DNA from: Lachnospiraceae bacterium
Lineage (GTDB): Bacteria; Bacillota; Clostridia; Lachnospirales; Lachnospiraceae
Direction: 5' to 3'
Length of the DNA stretch: 64,000 bases
Assembly (NCBI GenBank): GCA_021770245.1
Contig: JAETRI010000013.1
Coordinates: 1-64,000 of the forward strand
Each line of letters begins with the position of its first letter. Position 1 is the stretch's first letter. The position numbers and the translations under genes are program-made. Positions 25,422-34,571 of the stretch are shown one piece after another. The notes under the pieces are model-generated. The model was not told where the DNA came from. It saw nothing but the letters and a program-made list of their open reading frames with translations, and ran no database searches.

Positions 25422-26909
25422 ATGCTTAACAGGCTGAAAGCGTTGTTTGCCAAAATACCCGTTCTACGGAGTATGAAAGTGTATATTTTCCTTGTCATGC
25501 TCGTTATCGGGATCGTTCCCAGCTATATCACCAGAGTAGGCATTCTCCAGAGTTACGAGGAGAGGGCGGTTTCCCTGCGCTTAACCGATACCCAGACGCA
25601 GTTTAAAATCATCGCCAACCATCTTTTAAATAATAACTATCTGAGGGACACTTCCAGCGAAGCGATCAATGCGGAGCTGGAACAGATGTCCAATCTGTAC
25701 GACGGCCGTGTGCTCATCATCAACAGTAATTTCCGGATTGTAAAGGATACCTATGGGATCAGCGAAGGGAAAACGATTATTTCCGAGGAAGTGATCCGCT
25801 GCTTTAAGGGAGAGGAAGTCTCCAATTATGACCGGAAGAGCGGCTATATAGAAATGACGATTCCCATTACGGAGACCATCTATCAGACGGGACAGGCTTC
25901 GGATTCTCAGAAGGAGGACGGACCCGCACCCGTGCAGGGGGTTATGCTGGCCAGCGTGTCCACGGATAACATTGAGGCCACGCTGGAGATCCTGAACAGG
26001 AAAGCGCTGATTGTGGAAATCGTGATTTCGATTTTCATCTTCGGCATTTCCATGGCGTTTTCCACGCTTCTGATCCATCCCTTTAATAAGGTGACCCGGG
26101 CGATCAATGAGGTCAAGGACGGATTCCAGGAGGAGCCCATCAGCGTAAAGGACTATTTGGAAACGGAGCATATCGTGGACGCCTTTAACCAGCTTCTGAG
26201 CCGGATGAAGGTAATCGACGATTCGAGGCAGGAATTCGTTTCCAACGTTTCCCACGAACTGAAGACGCCGCTGACCTCCATGAAGGTGCTGGCGGATTCG
26301 CTGATGCAGCAGGAGGGCGCACCGGTGGAGCTGTACCAGGAATTCATGCAGGATATCGGGGAAGAGATCGAGAGGGAAAACAAGATCATCAGCGATCTTC
26401 TGTCCCTGGTGAAGCTGGATAAGACGGCGGCGCAGCTGGATATCACGGCGGTGGATATGAACGGTCTTCTGGAGCTGGTGTTAAAGCGCCTGCGGCCCAT
26501 CGCCCGTCAGAGGGATGTGGAGATGGTATTTGAGAGCATCCGGCCGGTTACGGCGGAGGTGGATGAGGTAAAGGTGACTCAGATTTTCACCAATCTGGTG
26601 GAAAATGCCATTAAATATAACAAGGAACACGGGTGGGTGAAGGTCCTGCTGGATGCGGACCATCAGTTTTTCACGGTGGAAATATCCGATTCGGGAATCG
26701 GTATCCCGCAGGAGGATTACGACCATATTTTTGAAAGGTTTTACAGGGTGGATAAATCCCATTCCAGGCAGATCGGCGGGACGGGGCTGGGGCTATCCAT
26801 TACCAGGGGAGCCATCCTTCTGCACCGCGGTTCGGTGAAGGTTTCCAGCGTGGAAGGGGAGGGATCCTGTTTTACGGTGAAGATCCCGCTCATCCATGTA
26901 AAACAGTAA
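25422..26909 (+). CDS. Membrane sensor histidine kinase
   Basis: A 495-aa kinase. It has a membrane span near the N terminus (about 20-40), an extracytoplasmic sensing region of about 150 aa, and a second span (about 190-215). These are followed by a HAMP-like segment, HisKA with phospho-acceptor His278 in SHELKTPLTS, and an HATPase with ENAIKYN and GTGLGLSI. It resembles WalK/YycG without a cytoplasmic PAS domain. The start at 25422 follows GGAGGGA; the GTG at 25395 is weaker. It probably phosphorylates the upstream regulator. The downstream GerMN lipoprotein begins 16 nt later, so it may belong to the same signalling unit. Confidence 0.92.
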   Translation: MLNRLKALFAKIPVLRSMKVYIFLVMLVIGIVPSYITRVGILQSYEERAVSLRLTDTQTQFKIIANHLLNNNYLRDTSSEAINAELEQMSNLYDGRVLIINSNFRIVKDTYGISEGKTIISEEVIRCFKGEEVSNYDRKSGYIEMTIPITETIYQTGQASDSQKEDGPAPVQGVMLASVSTDNIEATLEILNRKALIVEIVISIFIFGISMAFSTLLIHPFNKVTRAINEVKDGFQEEPISVKDYLETEHIVDAFNQLLSRMKVIDDSRQEFVSNVSHELKTPLTSMKVLADSLMQQEGAPVELYQEFMQDIGEEIERENKIISDLLSLVKLDKTAAQLDITAVDMNGLLELVLKRLRPIARQRDVEMVFESIRPVTAEVDEVKVTQIFTNLVENAIKYNKEHGWVKVLLDADHQFFTVEISDSGIGIPQEDYDHIFERFYRVDKSHSRQIGGTGLGLSITRGAILLHRGSVKVSSVEGEGSCFTVKIPLIHVKQ

Positions 26910-26925
26910 AGGATCGGGAGCGTTT

Positions 26926-27882
26926 ATGGAATTGAAAAGAGGAATAAAGTTTTTGAAAGGTGCCTTTCTGCCGGCTTTTATCCTTTGCATGCTTTGTATG
27001 ACATCCTGCGGCGCAAGGGAGACGGAGGACGGGAGGGAATATGATATTTATTATTTAAATCGGGAGGAGACGAAAATCGTCAGGGAATCCAGGACTCTGG
27101 AGGAGAAAGAGGGACAGGCGGCGCAGACGGAGGCGCTCCTTGAGGCTCTGGCCCAGGCGCCCCGGGATGCGTCCCTTAAGGCTTCGGTGGGTACCTCTGT
27201 CTTGGTGGAAGGGTATCAGGTGGAGGAAGGACAGCTGAATCTGGATATGGACGAGTCCTACAAAAAGCTTCCGGCCACTACGGAGGTGCTGATGCGCGCG
27301 GCTTTGGTGCGGACACTGTCCCAGGTGGACGGGATCAACCATGTGCTGATGACGGTGGAGGGACAGAGCTTAACGGACGGTTCCGGAACGGCGGTGGGGC
27401 CCATGACTGCGGATACCTTTATCGATAACGCGGGGGAAGAGATCAATGCCTATGAGATGGTGACCCTGCGCCTGTATTTTGCCAACGAGGCCGGAGACCG
27501 CCTGATCGAAACCAACTGCACGGTGGTGTACAACAGCAATATTTCGATGGAAAGGCTGGTAGTGGAAAACCTGGTAAAGGGACCGGAGGGGGACGAGGCC
27601 TATCCCGTGATCAATTCTGCCACAAAGGTGCAGGGGGTAACGGTAAAGGATGGGATCTGTTATGTGAATCTGGATGATGCTTTTCTCACCCAAATCTATA
27701 ACGTGACCGCGGATGTGGTAATATATTCTCTGGTGAATTCTCTGGCAGAGCTGCCCAATGTGAATAAGGTGCAGATCGCCGTCAACGGGAAAACCGATTT
27801 GGTATTCAGGGAGAGCTTTAATTTGGCCAATATTTATGAAAGAAACCTGGAGATTACCAGGACGGAGGAAGAAACGCAGTGA
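26926..27882 (+). CDS. Lipoprotein with two GerMN domains
   Basis: A 318-aa lipoprotein (signal ending CMTSCGA, lipid Cys28). Two GerMN-type domains: about residues 40-165 and 180-310 (NCTVVYNSNISMERLVVENL, then VKDGICYVNLDDAF). GerM of spore formers is a forespore/mother-cell channel component; LpqB of Actinobacteria carries the same domain beside a sensor kinase (MtrB). The position directly after a sensor kinase fits the second role. The stop overlaps the comEC start. Confidence 0.85.
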   Translation: MELKRGIKFLKGAFLPAFILCMLCMTSCGARETEDGREYDIYYLNREETKIVRESRTLEEKEGQAAQTEALLEALAQAPRDASLKASVGTSVLVEGYQVEEGQLNLDMDESYKKLPATTEVLMRAALVRTLSQVDGINHVLMTVEGQSLTDGSGTAVGPMTADTFIDNAGEEINAYEMVTLRLYFANEAGDRLIETNCTVVYNSNISMERLVVENLVKGPEGDEAYPVINSATKVQGVTVKDGICYVNLDDAFLTQIYNVTADVVIYSLVNSLAELPNVNKVQIAVNGKTDLVFRESFNLANIYERNLEITRTEEETQ

Positions 27883-30269
27883 GACGGCCTCTTGCGGCGG
27901 CAGCGCTCCTGTTTGTGGCGGCGGTAAGACTGACCACCCTTGCCTTCCGCCTGCCTGTTCCCGTTCCGGAATACGAGGACGGCCAGGCGGCGGTCTATAC
28001 GGGAAAGGTTATGGACATTGCGGACGTTCCCGACAGCCGGAGCAAAGAGACTGCCCATATTATCTATCTGAAGGATGCCATATCCGAATCCCCCCTTCTT
28101 CAGCCGGGGGAATCTCAAAACAAGGACCTGTCCGAAATTCATCCCTCGTCGGGGAACGACGAATCCGAAGATCTTATTTCAACCGAATTACGGGAAGCAC
28201 CCGGCGGGAAGCGCCCGGGAGGCGGTTATGCCATCCTTTGCAGACCCCAAAACGGAGAAGCACTGCCGGAAATAGGAAGTTATGTACGTTATGAGGGGAA
28301 AGTGCGCCATTTCCGGCAGGCTGGCAATCCTGGGGAATTTGATGCGAAAACGTATTATAACAGGCAGGGATATGCCTTTGAGCTTACGCAGGCCGTCCTG
28401 GTGGGAAAAAGCGCGGGATATTCCCGGTTCGGGCAGAGCCTTTACCGGCTGAAAAAACACCTGGGGGCTGCAATGGAGGCCCTCCTCCCCGTCCGGGAGG
28501 CTTCGGTGGCCAAGGCCATGCTGCTGGGAGAAAAAAAGGGAATGGATGCGGAACTGAAAAACATGTACCAGCAGGCAGGGATTTCCCACATTCTGGCCAT
28601 TTCGGGCCTTCACATCTCACTGCTGGGGACGGGGGTGTACCAAGTCCTTTCCAGGTGTTTCGGGAAAAGGGCGGGATGTGTGGGCGCCTGCATCCTACTG
28701 GCTTCCTATCTGTGTATGACCGGGTTTTCCTCGTCCTCCCTGCGGGCAGGGATTATGTTTGCCCTTGCCATGGCGGCACAGCTTGCGGGGCGGACTTATG
28801 ATCCTGCCACTGCGCTGGCCGTGGCGGCAGCCCTGCTGGCGGCGGGAAATCCGGCCCGCCTGGAGGACGCGGGATTCGGCCTTTCTTTTTCGGCCGCCTT
28901 AGGGGCGGTTGCGGTGGTCCCGGCCTTCGGGAGAATGAAGCAGTGCGGCAGAAAGAAGCAAAGCGGCCGGTACGCCGGGGAGGGCGGATGGAAAGGGAGG
29001 TTTCGGGTTCTGGGAGAAGGGATGCGGACGGGCTTTCGTGCCAGCTTCTGTATCAGCCTTACGACCCTCCCGGTGCTCCTTGGCGCCTATTATGAATGGA
29101 ACCTGCTCTCCGTTTTGCTGAACATGGCGGTGGTGCCGCTCATGGGCGTCCTGTTGGGCGGCTGCATCCTGCTTGCGGCGGCGGGAGGGATCCTGCTGGC
29201 CGTCTGCCCGGCTCTGCTTTGGTGCGTGAAGCCCGCTGCCCTTTTGGTTCGGGGTATCCTGGGATTGTATGAATGGTTGTGCCGGTTGGGAAACGGGGCC
29301 GGTCTGGGCCTTTTGCGCACCGGGAAGCCGCAGACATGGCAGACTGCGGTTTTCTGTGCGGGCCTGTTCCTTCTCGTCCTGTGCGCGGAAAATATCCCCA
29401 GGGCCGGCGGATATGGGGCGGCCCTCATCCTCTGCCTGGTCTTTTTGATAAATCCCTTCGCGGGCGGGCAGCTGACCATGCTGGATGTGGGACAGGGGGA
29501 CTGTATTTATATCCGGACGGAGGAGGGGAAACATTATCTCTATGACGGAGGAAGTTCCTCCGAACGGGATGTGGGAACCTGGCGGGTAATCCCTTTTTTA
29601 AAATACCAGGGAGTGGGCAGACTGGAGATGATCTTCGTAAGCCATTGGGATGCGGATCATATCAGTGCGGTTTTACAGATCCTGGAATGGGCGGGGGAGG
29701 GAGGCGTGGAGCTCGGCGGCCTGACGCTTCCGGCGGGAGGGCCGGAGGATGAGGCTTTCTGTGGCCTGCTGGAGGCCGCCTTTGCAAACGGGGTCCCGGT
29801 GTACCGGATGAGGGCCGGGGAGGAGGTGAGGGATGCGGGAAGCCGGTTCCTGGCGCTTCATCCCGCGGAGGGAGAAACAATAACGGACAGGAACGCGTGC
29901 AGTCTGGTATTGCGCTATTCCAGCGGAGAAGCAGGTTTTTTTGCCCTTCTTATGGGGGATATCGGAAGCGGCGGAGAGGAACAAATCCTGCGGGAATACG
30001 GAGCCGGCCCGGGAAACTGCAGCGTCCTGAAAACGGCCCATCACGGTTCCGATACCTCCAGCAGCGAAGCTTTTCTGGACTGGGCCTGCCCGCGCGTCGC
30101 CCTGATTTCCTGCGGAAGGGACAATTCCTACGGCCATCCCCACGAAACCGTTCTGGCCCGGTTTGCCGAACGGAGAATCCCGGTCTTTGTCACCGCGCGC
30201 AGCGGGGCGGTCACGGTCCGTTTCCGGAAGGGCAGGACGTGGGCGGAGACATTTTTGGACATTGACTGA
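27879..30269 (+). CDS. comEC: DNA uptake channel protein ComEC/Rec2
   Basis: A 796-aa membrane protein forming the channel for single-stranded DNA entry in natural transformation. The GTG start overlaps the upstream stop. Domains in order: an N-terminal soluble domain that appears to carry an extra loop (about 70-110), the competence membrane domain (ISHILAISGLHISLLG near 230, many spans to about 520), then a C-terminal metallo-beta-lactamase domain. The metal motif is SHWDADH (His589, Asp591, Asp593, His594), with HHGS later. It is full length with the active-site motif intact. Whether the cell becomes competent cannot be told. Confidence 0.93.
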   Translation: MRRPLAAAALLFVAAVRLTTLAFRLPVPVPEYEDGQAAVYTGKVMDIADVPDSRSKETAHIIYLKDAISESPLLQPGESQNKDLSEIHPSSGNDESEDLISTELREAPGGKRPGGGYAILCRPQNGEALPEIGSYVRYEGKVRHFRQAGNPGEFDAKTYYNRQGYAFELTQAVLVGKSAGYSRFGQSLYRLKKHLGAAMEALLPVREASVAKAMLLGEKKGMDAELKNMYQQAGISHILAISGLHISLLGTGVYQVLSRCFGKRAGCVGACILLASYLCMTGFSSSSLRAGIMFALAMAAQLAGRTYDPATALAVAAALLAAGNPARLEDAGFGLSFSAALGAVAVVPAFGRMKQCGRKKQSGRYAGEGGWKGRFRVLGEGMRTGFRASFCISLTTLPVLLGAYYEWNLLSVLLNMAVVPLMGVLLGGCILLAAAGGILLAVCPALLWCVKPAALLVRGILGLYEWLCRLGNGAGLGLLRTGKPQTWQTAVFCAGLFLLVLCAENIPRAGGYGAALILCLVFLINPFAGGQLTMLDVGQGDCIYIRTEEGKHYLYDGGSSSERDVGTWRVIPFLKYQGVGRLEMIFVSHWDADHISAVLQILEWAGEGGVELGGLTLPAGGPEDEAFCGLLEAAFANGVPVYRMRAGEEVRDAGSRFLALHPAEGETITDRNACSLVLRYSSGEAGFFALLMGDIGSGGEEQILREYGAGPGNCSVLKTAHHGSDTSSSEAFLDWACPRVALISCGRDNSYGHPHETVLARFAERRIPVFVTARSGAVTVRFRKGRTWAETFLDID

Positions 30270-30330
30270 AAAGCCGGAATGTGCAATGATAGTAAATAAT
30301 AAACCGCGAGTTCTGCAAAAGAAGAAAAGT

Positions 30331-30422
30331 GCGTGCCATGCACGCGGATGGGAGCAAAGTTGAAAGGAGGACACTTTCAACTTCCCTGATGAGAGAGCGT
30401 GCCATGCACGCGGATGGGAGCA
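30331..30422. repeat. 26-bp direct repeat flanking a hairpin, upstream of holA
   Basis: Two identical 26-bp copies beginning GCGTGCCATGCACGCGGATG and ending GGAGCA (30331-30356, 30397-30422) are 40 bp apart. Between them, AAGTTGAAAG and CTTTCAACTT pair perfectly around a loop GAGGACA, which with the stem AAAG forms an AAGGAGG sequence. The second copy supplies the GGGAG used to start holA. GATGGGAGCA occurs a third time at 31436, before the DUF362 gene. Confidence 0.6.
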
Positions 30423-30428
30423 GAGACC

Positions 30429-31421
30429 ATGAAACAGCTGCTGGAGGATATAAAGGCCGGACGGTTCCTGCCGGTGTACCTGCTGTACGGGCAGGAAAGC
30501 TACCTGAAGAACCAGTATCGGGATAAACTGAAAGGAGCCATGGTGCCGGAGGGGGATACCATGAACTTTTCCTCTTATAAGGGGAAAGATACGAGTCAGG
30601 GGGAAATCATTGACCTGGCGGAAACCATGCCCTTTTTCGCGGACCGCCGTCTGATCCTGATTGAGGACAGCGGATGGTTCAAAAAGGGCGGGGAGGCGAT
30701 GGCGGATTATCTGAAGACGCCGCCTCCCGCTTCCTGCCTTCTGTTTGTGGAGACGGACGTGGATAAAAGAGGGCGGTTGTTCAAGGCAGTGAAAGCGGTC
30801 GGCCGGGCGGTGGAATTCGGCGTACAGGATGAGGCCACGCTCAAGCGATGGATCCAGGGACGGATGAAAAGGGAGGGGAAAGCCATTTCCCAGGCATGCC
30901 TGGAATTTTTCCTGGAAAAGACGGGCAGCGATATGGAGAACATCAGCAGGGAGATGGAGAAGCTTTTCTGTTATACCCTGGGCAGGGACGCCGTGACGCA
31001 GGAGGATGTGGAGGCCATCTGCACCCATCAGGTAACGGGGCAGATATTCAGTATGGTGGAGGCGATCGCAATGCAGCGGCAGCAGGAGGCGCTTCGTCTG
31101 TACTATGATCTTCTGTCCCTGAAGGAACCGCCCATGCGGATCCTGTTTTTGATCGGAAGGCAGTTTAATCTGCTCTGGCAGGTGAAGGAATTGAAGGGGA
31201 AGGGATACGATAATAAAAAGATCGGGGAAAAAACGGGCCTGCATGGCTTTCTGGTGGGTAAATATGTGAGCCAGGCCTCCCGGTTTTGCAAGGAGGAGCT
31301 TCGGGAGGCCCTGGAGGCTTGCGTGGGCACGGACGAGGCGGTGAAAGGCGGCCGGATCGGGGACCGGCTGGGTGTGGAGCTTTTGATTGTCAGGTACAGC
31401 AGCAAAAGAAGTGCCCGTTAA
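30429..31421 (+). CDS. holA: DNA polymerase III delta subunit
   Basis: The clamp-loader delta subunit, 330 aa, which opens the sliding clamp. It starts MKQLLEDIKAGRFLPVYLLYG, the typical N terminus; the frame upstream to 30399 is repeat DNA. The helical C-terminal domain carries LKEPPMRILFLIGRQFNLLW. It follows comEC as in many Firmicutes (comEC-holA). The ribosome binding site lies inside the 26-bp repeat. Confidence 0.93.
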   Translation: MKQLLEDIKAGRFLPVYLLYGQESYLKNQYRDKLKGAMVPEGDTMNFSSYKGKDTSQGEIIDLAETMPFFADRRLILIEDSGWFKKGGEAMADYLKTPPPASCLLFVETDVDKRGRLFKAVKAVGRAVEFGVQDEATLKRWIQGRMKREGKAISQACLEFFLEKTGSDMENISREMEKLFCYTLGRDAVTQEDVEAICTHQVTGQIFSMVEAIAMQRQQEALRLYYDLLSLKEPPMRILFLIGRQFNLLWQVKELKGKGYDNKKIGEKTGLHGFLVGKYVSQASRFCKEELREALEACVGTDEAVKGGRIGDRLGVELLIVRYSSKRSAR

Positions 31422-31445
31422 ATCGGACAGATGGGAGCAGAAGTC

Positions 31446-33044
31446 GTGAAGAAGAAATTCTGGTTATATTTGGCAGTGCCCATGACGTTGATGAACGCCT
31501 GCCGGAATGTGCCCGCTCCGTCGGAGGACATGGCACAGAACCGCACCGATTCGGGAACGTCCCTTGAGGATACGCGGATTCCCGAAGGAGAAGACGCATC
31601 CGGAGAGACTTCGGAAGGGGACGGCACACGCGGGGAAGGCTTTGCGGGAAATGAGGCGCAGACCGGCCCGGCCGGGGAAGCGTCGGCCGAAAGCAGCGCC
31701 TTCGGCGATACGGCGGATAAAAACGGGCCGGCCGGTGAAGACATCCGGGAGATGACGGAAGAAAACGGGATTCGGGAAGCCACGTTTCCGGGATCCACCG
31801 TATCCGTCGTCCGGTCGGACAAGGCCAGGGCAGAGGACATCACGGAGGCGGAGATCGAGGAGATGGTGCGTTCGGCGGCCTCCGACCTGGGAACGGTGGT
31901 GCAAAACGGCCAGACCGTGGTGATTAAGCCCAATTTAGTACAGATGATCGTGGATTCCACCGGAGAGCTGCTGGACGAGGAGGTCAATGGTATTACCACG
32001 GACTGGCGGGTTACGAAGGCCGTGGTGAAACTGGTGCGGGAACTGAATCCGGACGGTAAGGTGTATTTAATGGAAGGATCCGCGACGGGACCTACCCGGA
32101 AGGTGATGGAGCATTTCCATTATACGCCTGAGTATATGGAAGGGGTGGACGGCTTTATCTGCCTGGAGGAGGACTGCGGGGCGTGGCAGGATTTCGATGC
32201 GCCAAAGGTGGTTAAGGTGGATCTGCCCGACGGCCTTTTGCACAAGTCCTACTATTTCAACAGGATCCTTTATGAGGCGGACGTGGTCATCAGCGTCCCG
32301 GTTTTGAAAACGACATCGGGCGTGGTGGTGACCGCAGGGATCAAAAACGTGAGCATCGGCACGCCGCCCGGCAACCTTTACGGCGCCGGGCCTGACAATC
32401 CCAGCAAAGTCCGGATGGTTTCCCATCGGATCACGGACGGGGAACTGGATAAATGGATTTACGATTACTACAGGGCGAAGCCGGTGGATTATGTGATCGT
32501 GGACGGCCTGCAGGGGTTCCAGAACGGCCCGGTACCGGCTTCCCATGAAAGCAGGGAAGCCGACAAGATGAATATGCGCACGATCCTGGCCGGTAAGGAT
32601 GCGGTGGCCGTGGATACCGTCGCGGCCCTCACCGTGGGATGGGACCCGCAGAGCGTGGGGTATCTGAACCTTTTCCGGGAAAATATGGGATTGGGCGAAC
32701 CGGCGGACATCCGCGTAAAGGGCGCCTATGTGGATGAGATGAGGGAAAATTTTTCGGTGCGCAGGCCGGAGCTGGGCGGCGTGCCCGTTACGGTGGAAGG
32801 AGAACCGGAGTTTACGGCAGAGACATACAGGGAGGGAGATACGCTGTCCATCCGCTATCGGGCGGGTGGGGAAGTGGATAAAATCGAAGTATATTTAAAC
32901 GGCTCCTTCCAATATGCGGGGAGGGCACAGGAGGAGGGGCAGATCCGGCTGGAGCTTCCTGCTTCCTTGAAGGAGGGCGGGCAGCTGCGGGTGATCGCCT
33001 ATGACAGGTTTTTAAATAAGAAGGTGGTGGAGGCCGGCCTGTAA
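31446..33044 (+). CDS. DUF362-domain lipoprotein
   Basis: A 532-aa protein from a GTG start behind GGGAG. An ATG at 31431 is possible but lacks a site and would precede the same signal. The signal ends in a lipobox-like MNAC. About 100 residues of Glu/Gly/Asp/Thr-rich low-complexity linker follow, then the DUF362 domain (QTVVIKPNLVQMIVDSTGEL; VISVPVLKTTSGVVVTAGIK; about 130-440) and a C-terminal beta domain. DUF362 proteins are often iron-sulfur linked, but no ferredoxin motif is seen here. The combination of lipid anchor and linker places the domain outside the cell; function unknown. Confidence 0.78.
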   Translation: MKKKFWLYLAVPMTLMNACRNVPAPSEDMAQNRTDSGTSLEDTRIPEGEDASGETSEGDGTRGEGFAGNEAQTGPAGEASAESSAFGDTADKNGPAGEDIREMTEENGIREATFPGSTVSVVRSDKARAEDITEAEIEEMVRSAASDLGTVVQNGQTVVIKPNLVQMIVDSTGELLDEEVNGITTDWRVTKAVVKLVRELNPDGKVYLMEGSATGPTRKVMEHFHYTPEYMEGVDGFICLEEDCGAWQDFDAPKVVKVDLPDGLLHKSYYFNRILYEADVVISVPVLKTTSGVVVTAGIKNVSIGTPPGNLYGAGPDNPSKVRMVSHRITDGELDKWIYDYYRAKPVDYVIVDGLQGFQNGPVPASHESREADKMNMRTILAGKDAVAVDTVAALTVGWDPQSVGYLNLFRENMGLGEPADIRVKGAYVDEMRENFSVRRPELGGVPVTVEGEPEFTAETYREGDTLSIRYRAGGEVDKIEVYLNGSFQYAGRAQEEGQIRLELPASLKEGGQLRVIAYDRFLNKKVVEAGL

Positions 33045-33064
33045 ACGGAGGCCTCCTTTTCTTA
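33029..33064 (+). terminator. Terminator of the comEA-to-DUF362 run
   Basis: GGAGGCC (33029-33035) pairs with GGCCTCC (33050-33056), followed by TTTTCTT. The left arm overlaps the end of the coding region. Confidence 0.65.
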
Positions 33065-33126
33065 CGCAGGCGGCAAGCCCCCGTTTCCGTCCGCCTGTGT
33101 TTGACCTGGCTTTTTTCCGCTTTGCC

Positions 33127-33155
33127 TTGTGCAGTCCGGCAGGCTGTGTTATAGT
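33127..33155 (+). promoter_or_regulatory. Promoter of the uracil/xanthine permease gene
   Basis: TTGTGC (33127-33132), 17 bp, TATAGT (33150-33155). The leader is only about 48 nt, too short for a purine or PyrR attenuator. Confidence 0.62.
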
Positions 33156-33209
33156 ATAGTCTGAATAATGGGTGTATTACGTTTTACATGTAGGAGGAGA
33201 TTGTAGGAA

Positions 33210-34481
33210 ATGGGAGAAAAGACTACAAAACAAAAGCTGGTTTTGGGAATCCAGCACACACTGGCCATGTTCGGAGCCACCGTACTGGTACCCGCCCTGA
33301 CGGGTATGAACACCTCGATCACATTGTTCTGTGCGGGGCTTGGTACGCTGCTTTTCCATTTGGTTACAAAGAAAAAGGTGCCTGTATTCCTGGGTTCCAG
33401 TTTTGCCTTTATGGCAGGGCTCATGGCCATCATCGGGGATTCAAGGATGGGGGATGCGGATTTCCTGGAGAAGCTGGCCGCGGTGAAGGGAGCGCTGATC
33501 GTGGCAGGGCTGGTGTATGTGGTATTCGCCGGCCTGATCCGGATTTTCGGATACGAAAAAGTGAACAAACTGCTGCCGCCCATCGTGACAGGGCCGATCA
33601 TCATCGTCATCGGGCTTCGCCTGAGCGGTACGGCGATCAGCAGCGCATTTTACTATAATGGTGAATTCAGTTTGAAATCCGTGCTCGTAACGGTGGTAAT
33701 CCTTACGGTGGTTATCTGTGTATCCATTTTCGCCAAGGGGATCTTTAATCTGATGCCCATCCTGTTTGCCATTATCGCAGGTTACCTGGTGTGCCTTCCC
33801 CTGGGTTTCTGCGACTTTACCGCGGTAAGGGAGGCGCATTTCTTTTCCTTCCTGGATAAGGACATCATGGCGCAGGTGCTCTGTCTGCCTGCTTTCCGTG
33901 TGGATGCCATCCTGGCTATCGCGCCCATCGCCCTTGTGACCATCATCGAGCACGTGGGGGATATTACCACCAACGGAGCGGTGGTAAACCAGAACTTCAT
34001 GGTGGATCCAGGCGTGCACAGGACGATCCTGGGCGACGGCCTTGCGACCGCCCTGGCGGGCCTGCTGGGCGGCCCTGCCAATACTACATATGGAGAAAAC
34101 ACGGGAGTGCTGGCCGTGACCAAGGTATATGACCCGGCGGTCATCCGCATCGCTGCGGTATTCGCCATTATCCTGGGTATTTTCGGAAAGTTCGGCGGAT
34201 TTATTTCCAGCATTCCCAGCCCGGTGACCGGAGGGATCAGCATCGTACTCTACGGTATGATTTCCGCGGTGGGCGTGCGTATCCTGGTGAACTCCAGGCT
34301 GAACTTCGGCAATAGCCGCAATCTGCTGGTGGCGGCCATTATTCTGGTTCTGGGAATCGGCTGTGACAGTATCCCGGTATATGGCGTGGTGACCATCTCC
34401 GGGCTGGCATTGGCAGCGGTGGTGGGAATTATCCTGGCTTTGATCCTGCCGGAGGGAGAGGACAGCGTGTTGCCCAATTAA
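33210..34481 (+). CDS. Uracil/xanthine permease (NCS2 family)
   Basis: A 423-aa proton symporter with about 14 hydrophobic spans. NCS2 features: GIQHTLAMFGATVLVPALTG at the start, VGDITTNGAVVNQNF around residue 250, and LATALAGLLGGPANTTYGEN. The pattern is closest to uracil permease UraA/PyrP, but xanthine transporters share these segments. GGAGGAGATTGTAGGAA precedes the ATG. It has its own promoter and stands alone; the next gene is a signalling kinase 90 nt on. Confidence 0.92.
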   Translation: MGEKTTKQKLVLGIQHTLAMFGATVLVPALTGMNTSITLFCAGLGTLLFHLVTKKKVPVFLGSSFAFMAGLMAIIGDSRMGDADFLEKLAAVKGALIVAGLVYVVFAGLIRIFGYEKVNKLLPPIVTGPIIIVIGLRLSGTAISSAFYYNGEFSLKSVLVTVVILTVVICVSIFAKGIFNLMPILFAIIAGYLVCLPLGFCDFTAVREAHFFSFLDKDIMAQVLCLPAFRVDAILAIAPIALVTIIEHVGDITTNGAVVNQNFMVDPGVHRTILGDGLATALAGLLGGPANTTYGENTGVLAVTKVYDPAVIRIAAVFAIILGIFGKFGGFISSIPSPVTGGISIVLYGMISAVGVRILVNSRLNFGNSRNLLVAAIILVLGIGCDSIPVYGVVTISGLALAAVVGIILALILPEGEDSVLPN

Positions 34482-34571
34482 GTGAGAACGGCCCAAGGCT
34501 TTGTGCTGCCGCATAGGGTTTTCTCGTGCGTAATGCTGCCTGCGGCAGCCGGGTTTAGAAGGAGGAAGAGA

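Noticed and set aside
30331..30422. CRISPR-like repeats
   Set aside because: Only two repeat copies, one spacer-like gap that is itself palindromic, and no cas genes.
29673..31244. 523-residue minus-strand open frame across comEC and holA
   Set aside because: Antisense to two conserved genes; its apparent length comes from high GC content.
33156..33209. Possible purine riboswitch or PyrR attenuator before the permease
   Set aside because: The leader of about 50 nt is too short and lacks an anti-terminator/terminator pair.
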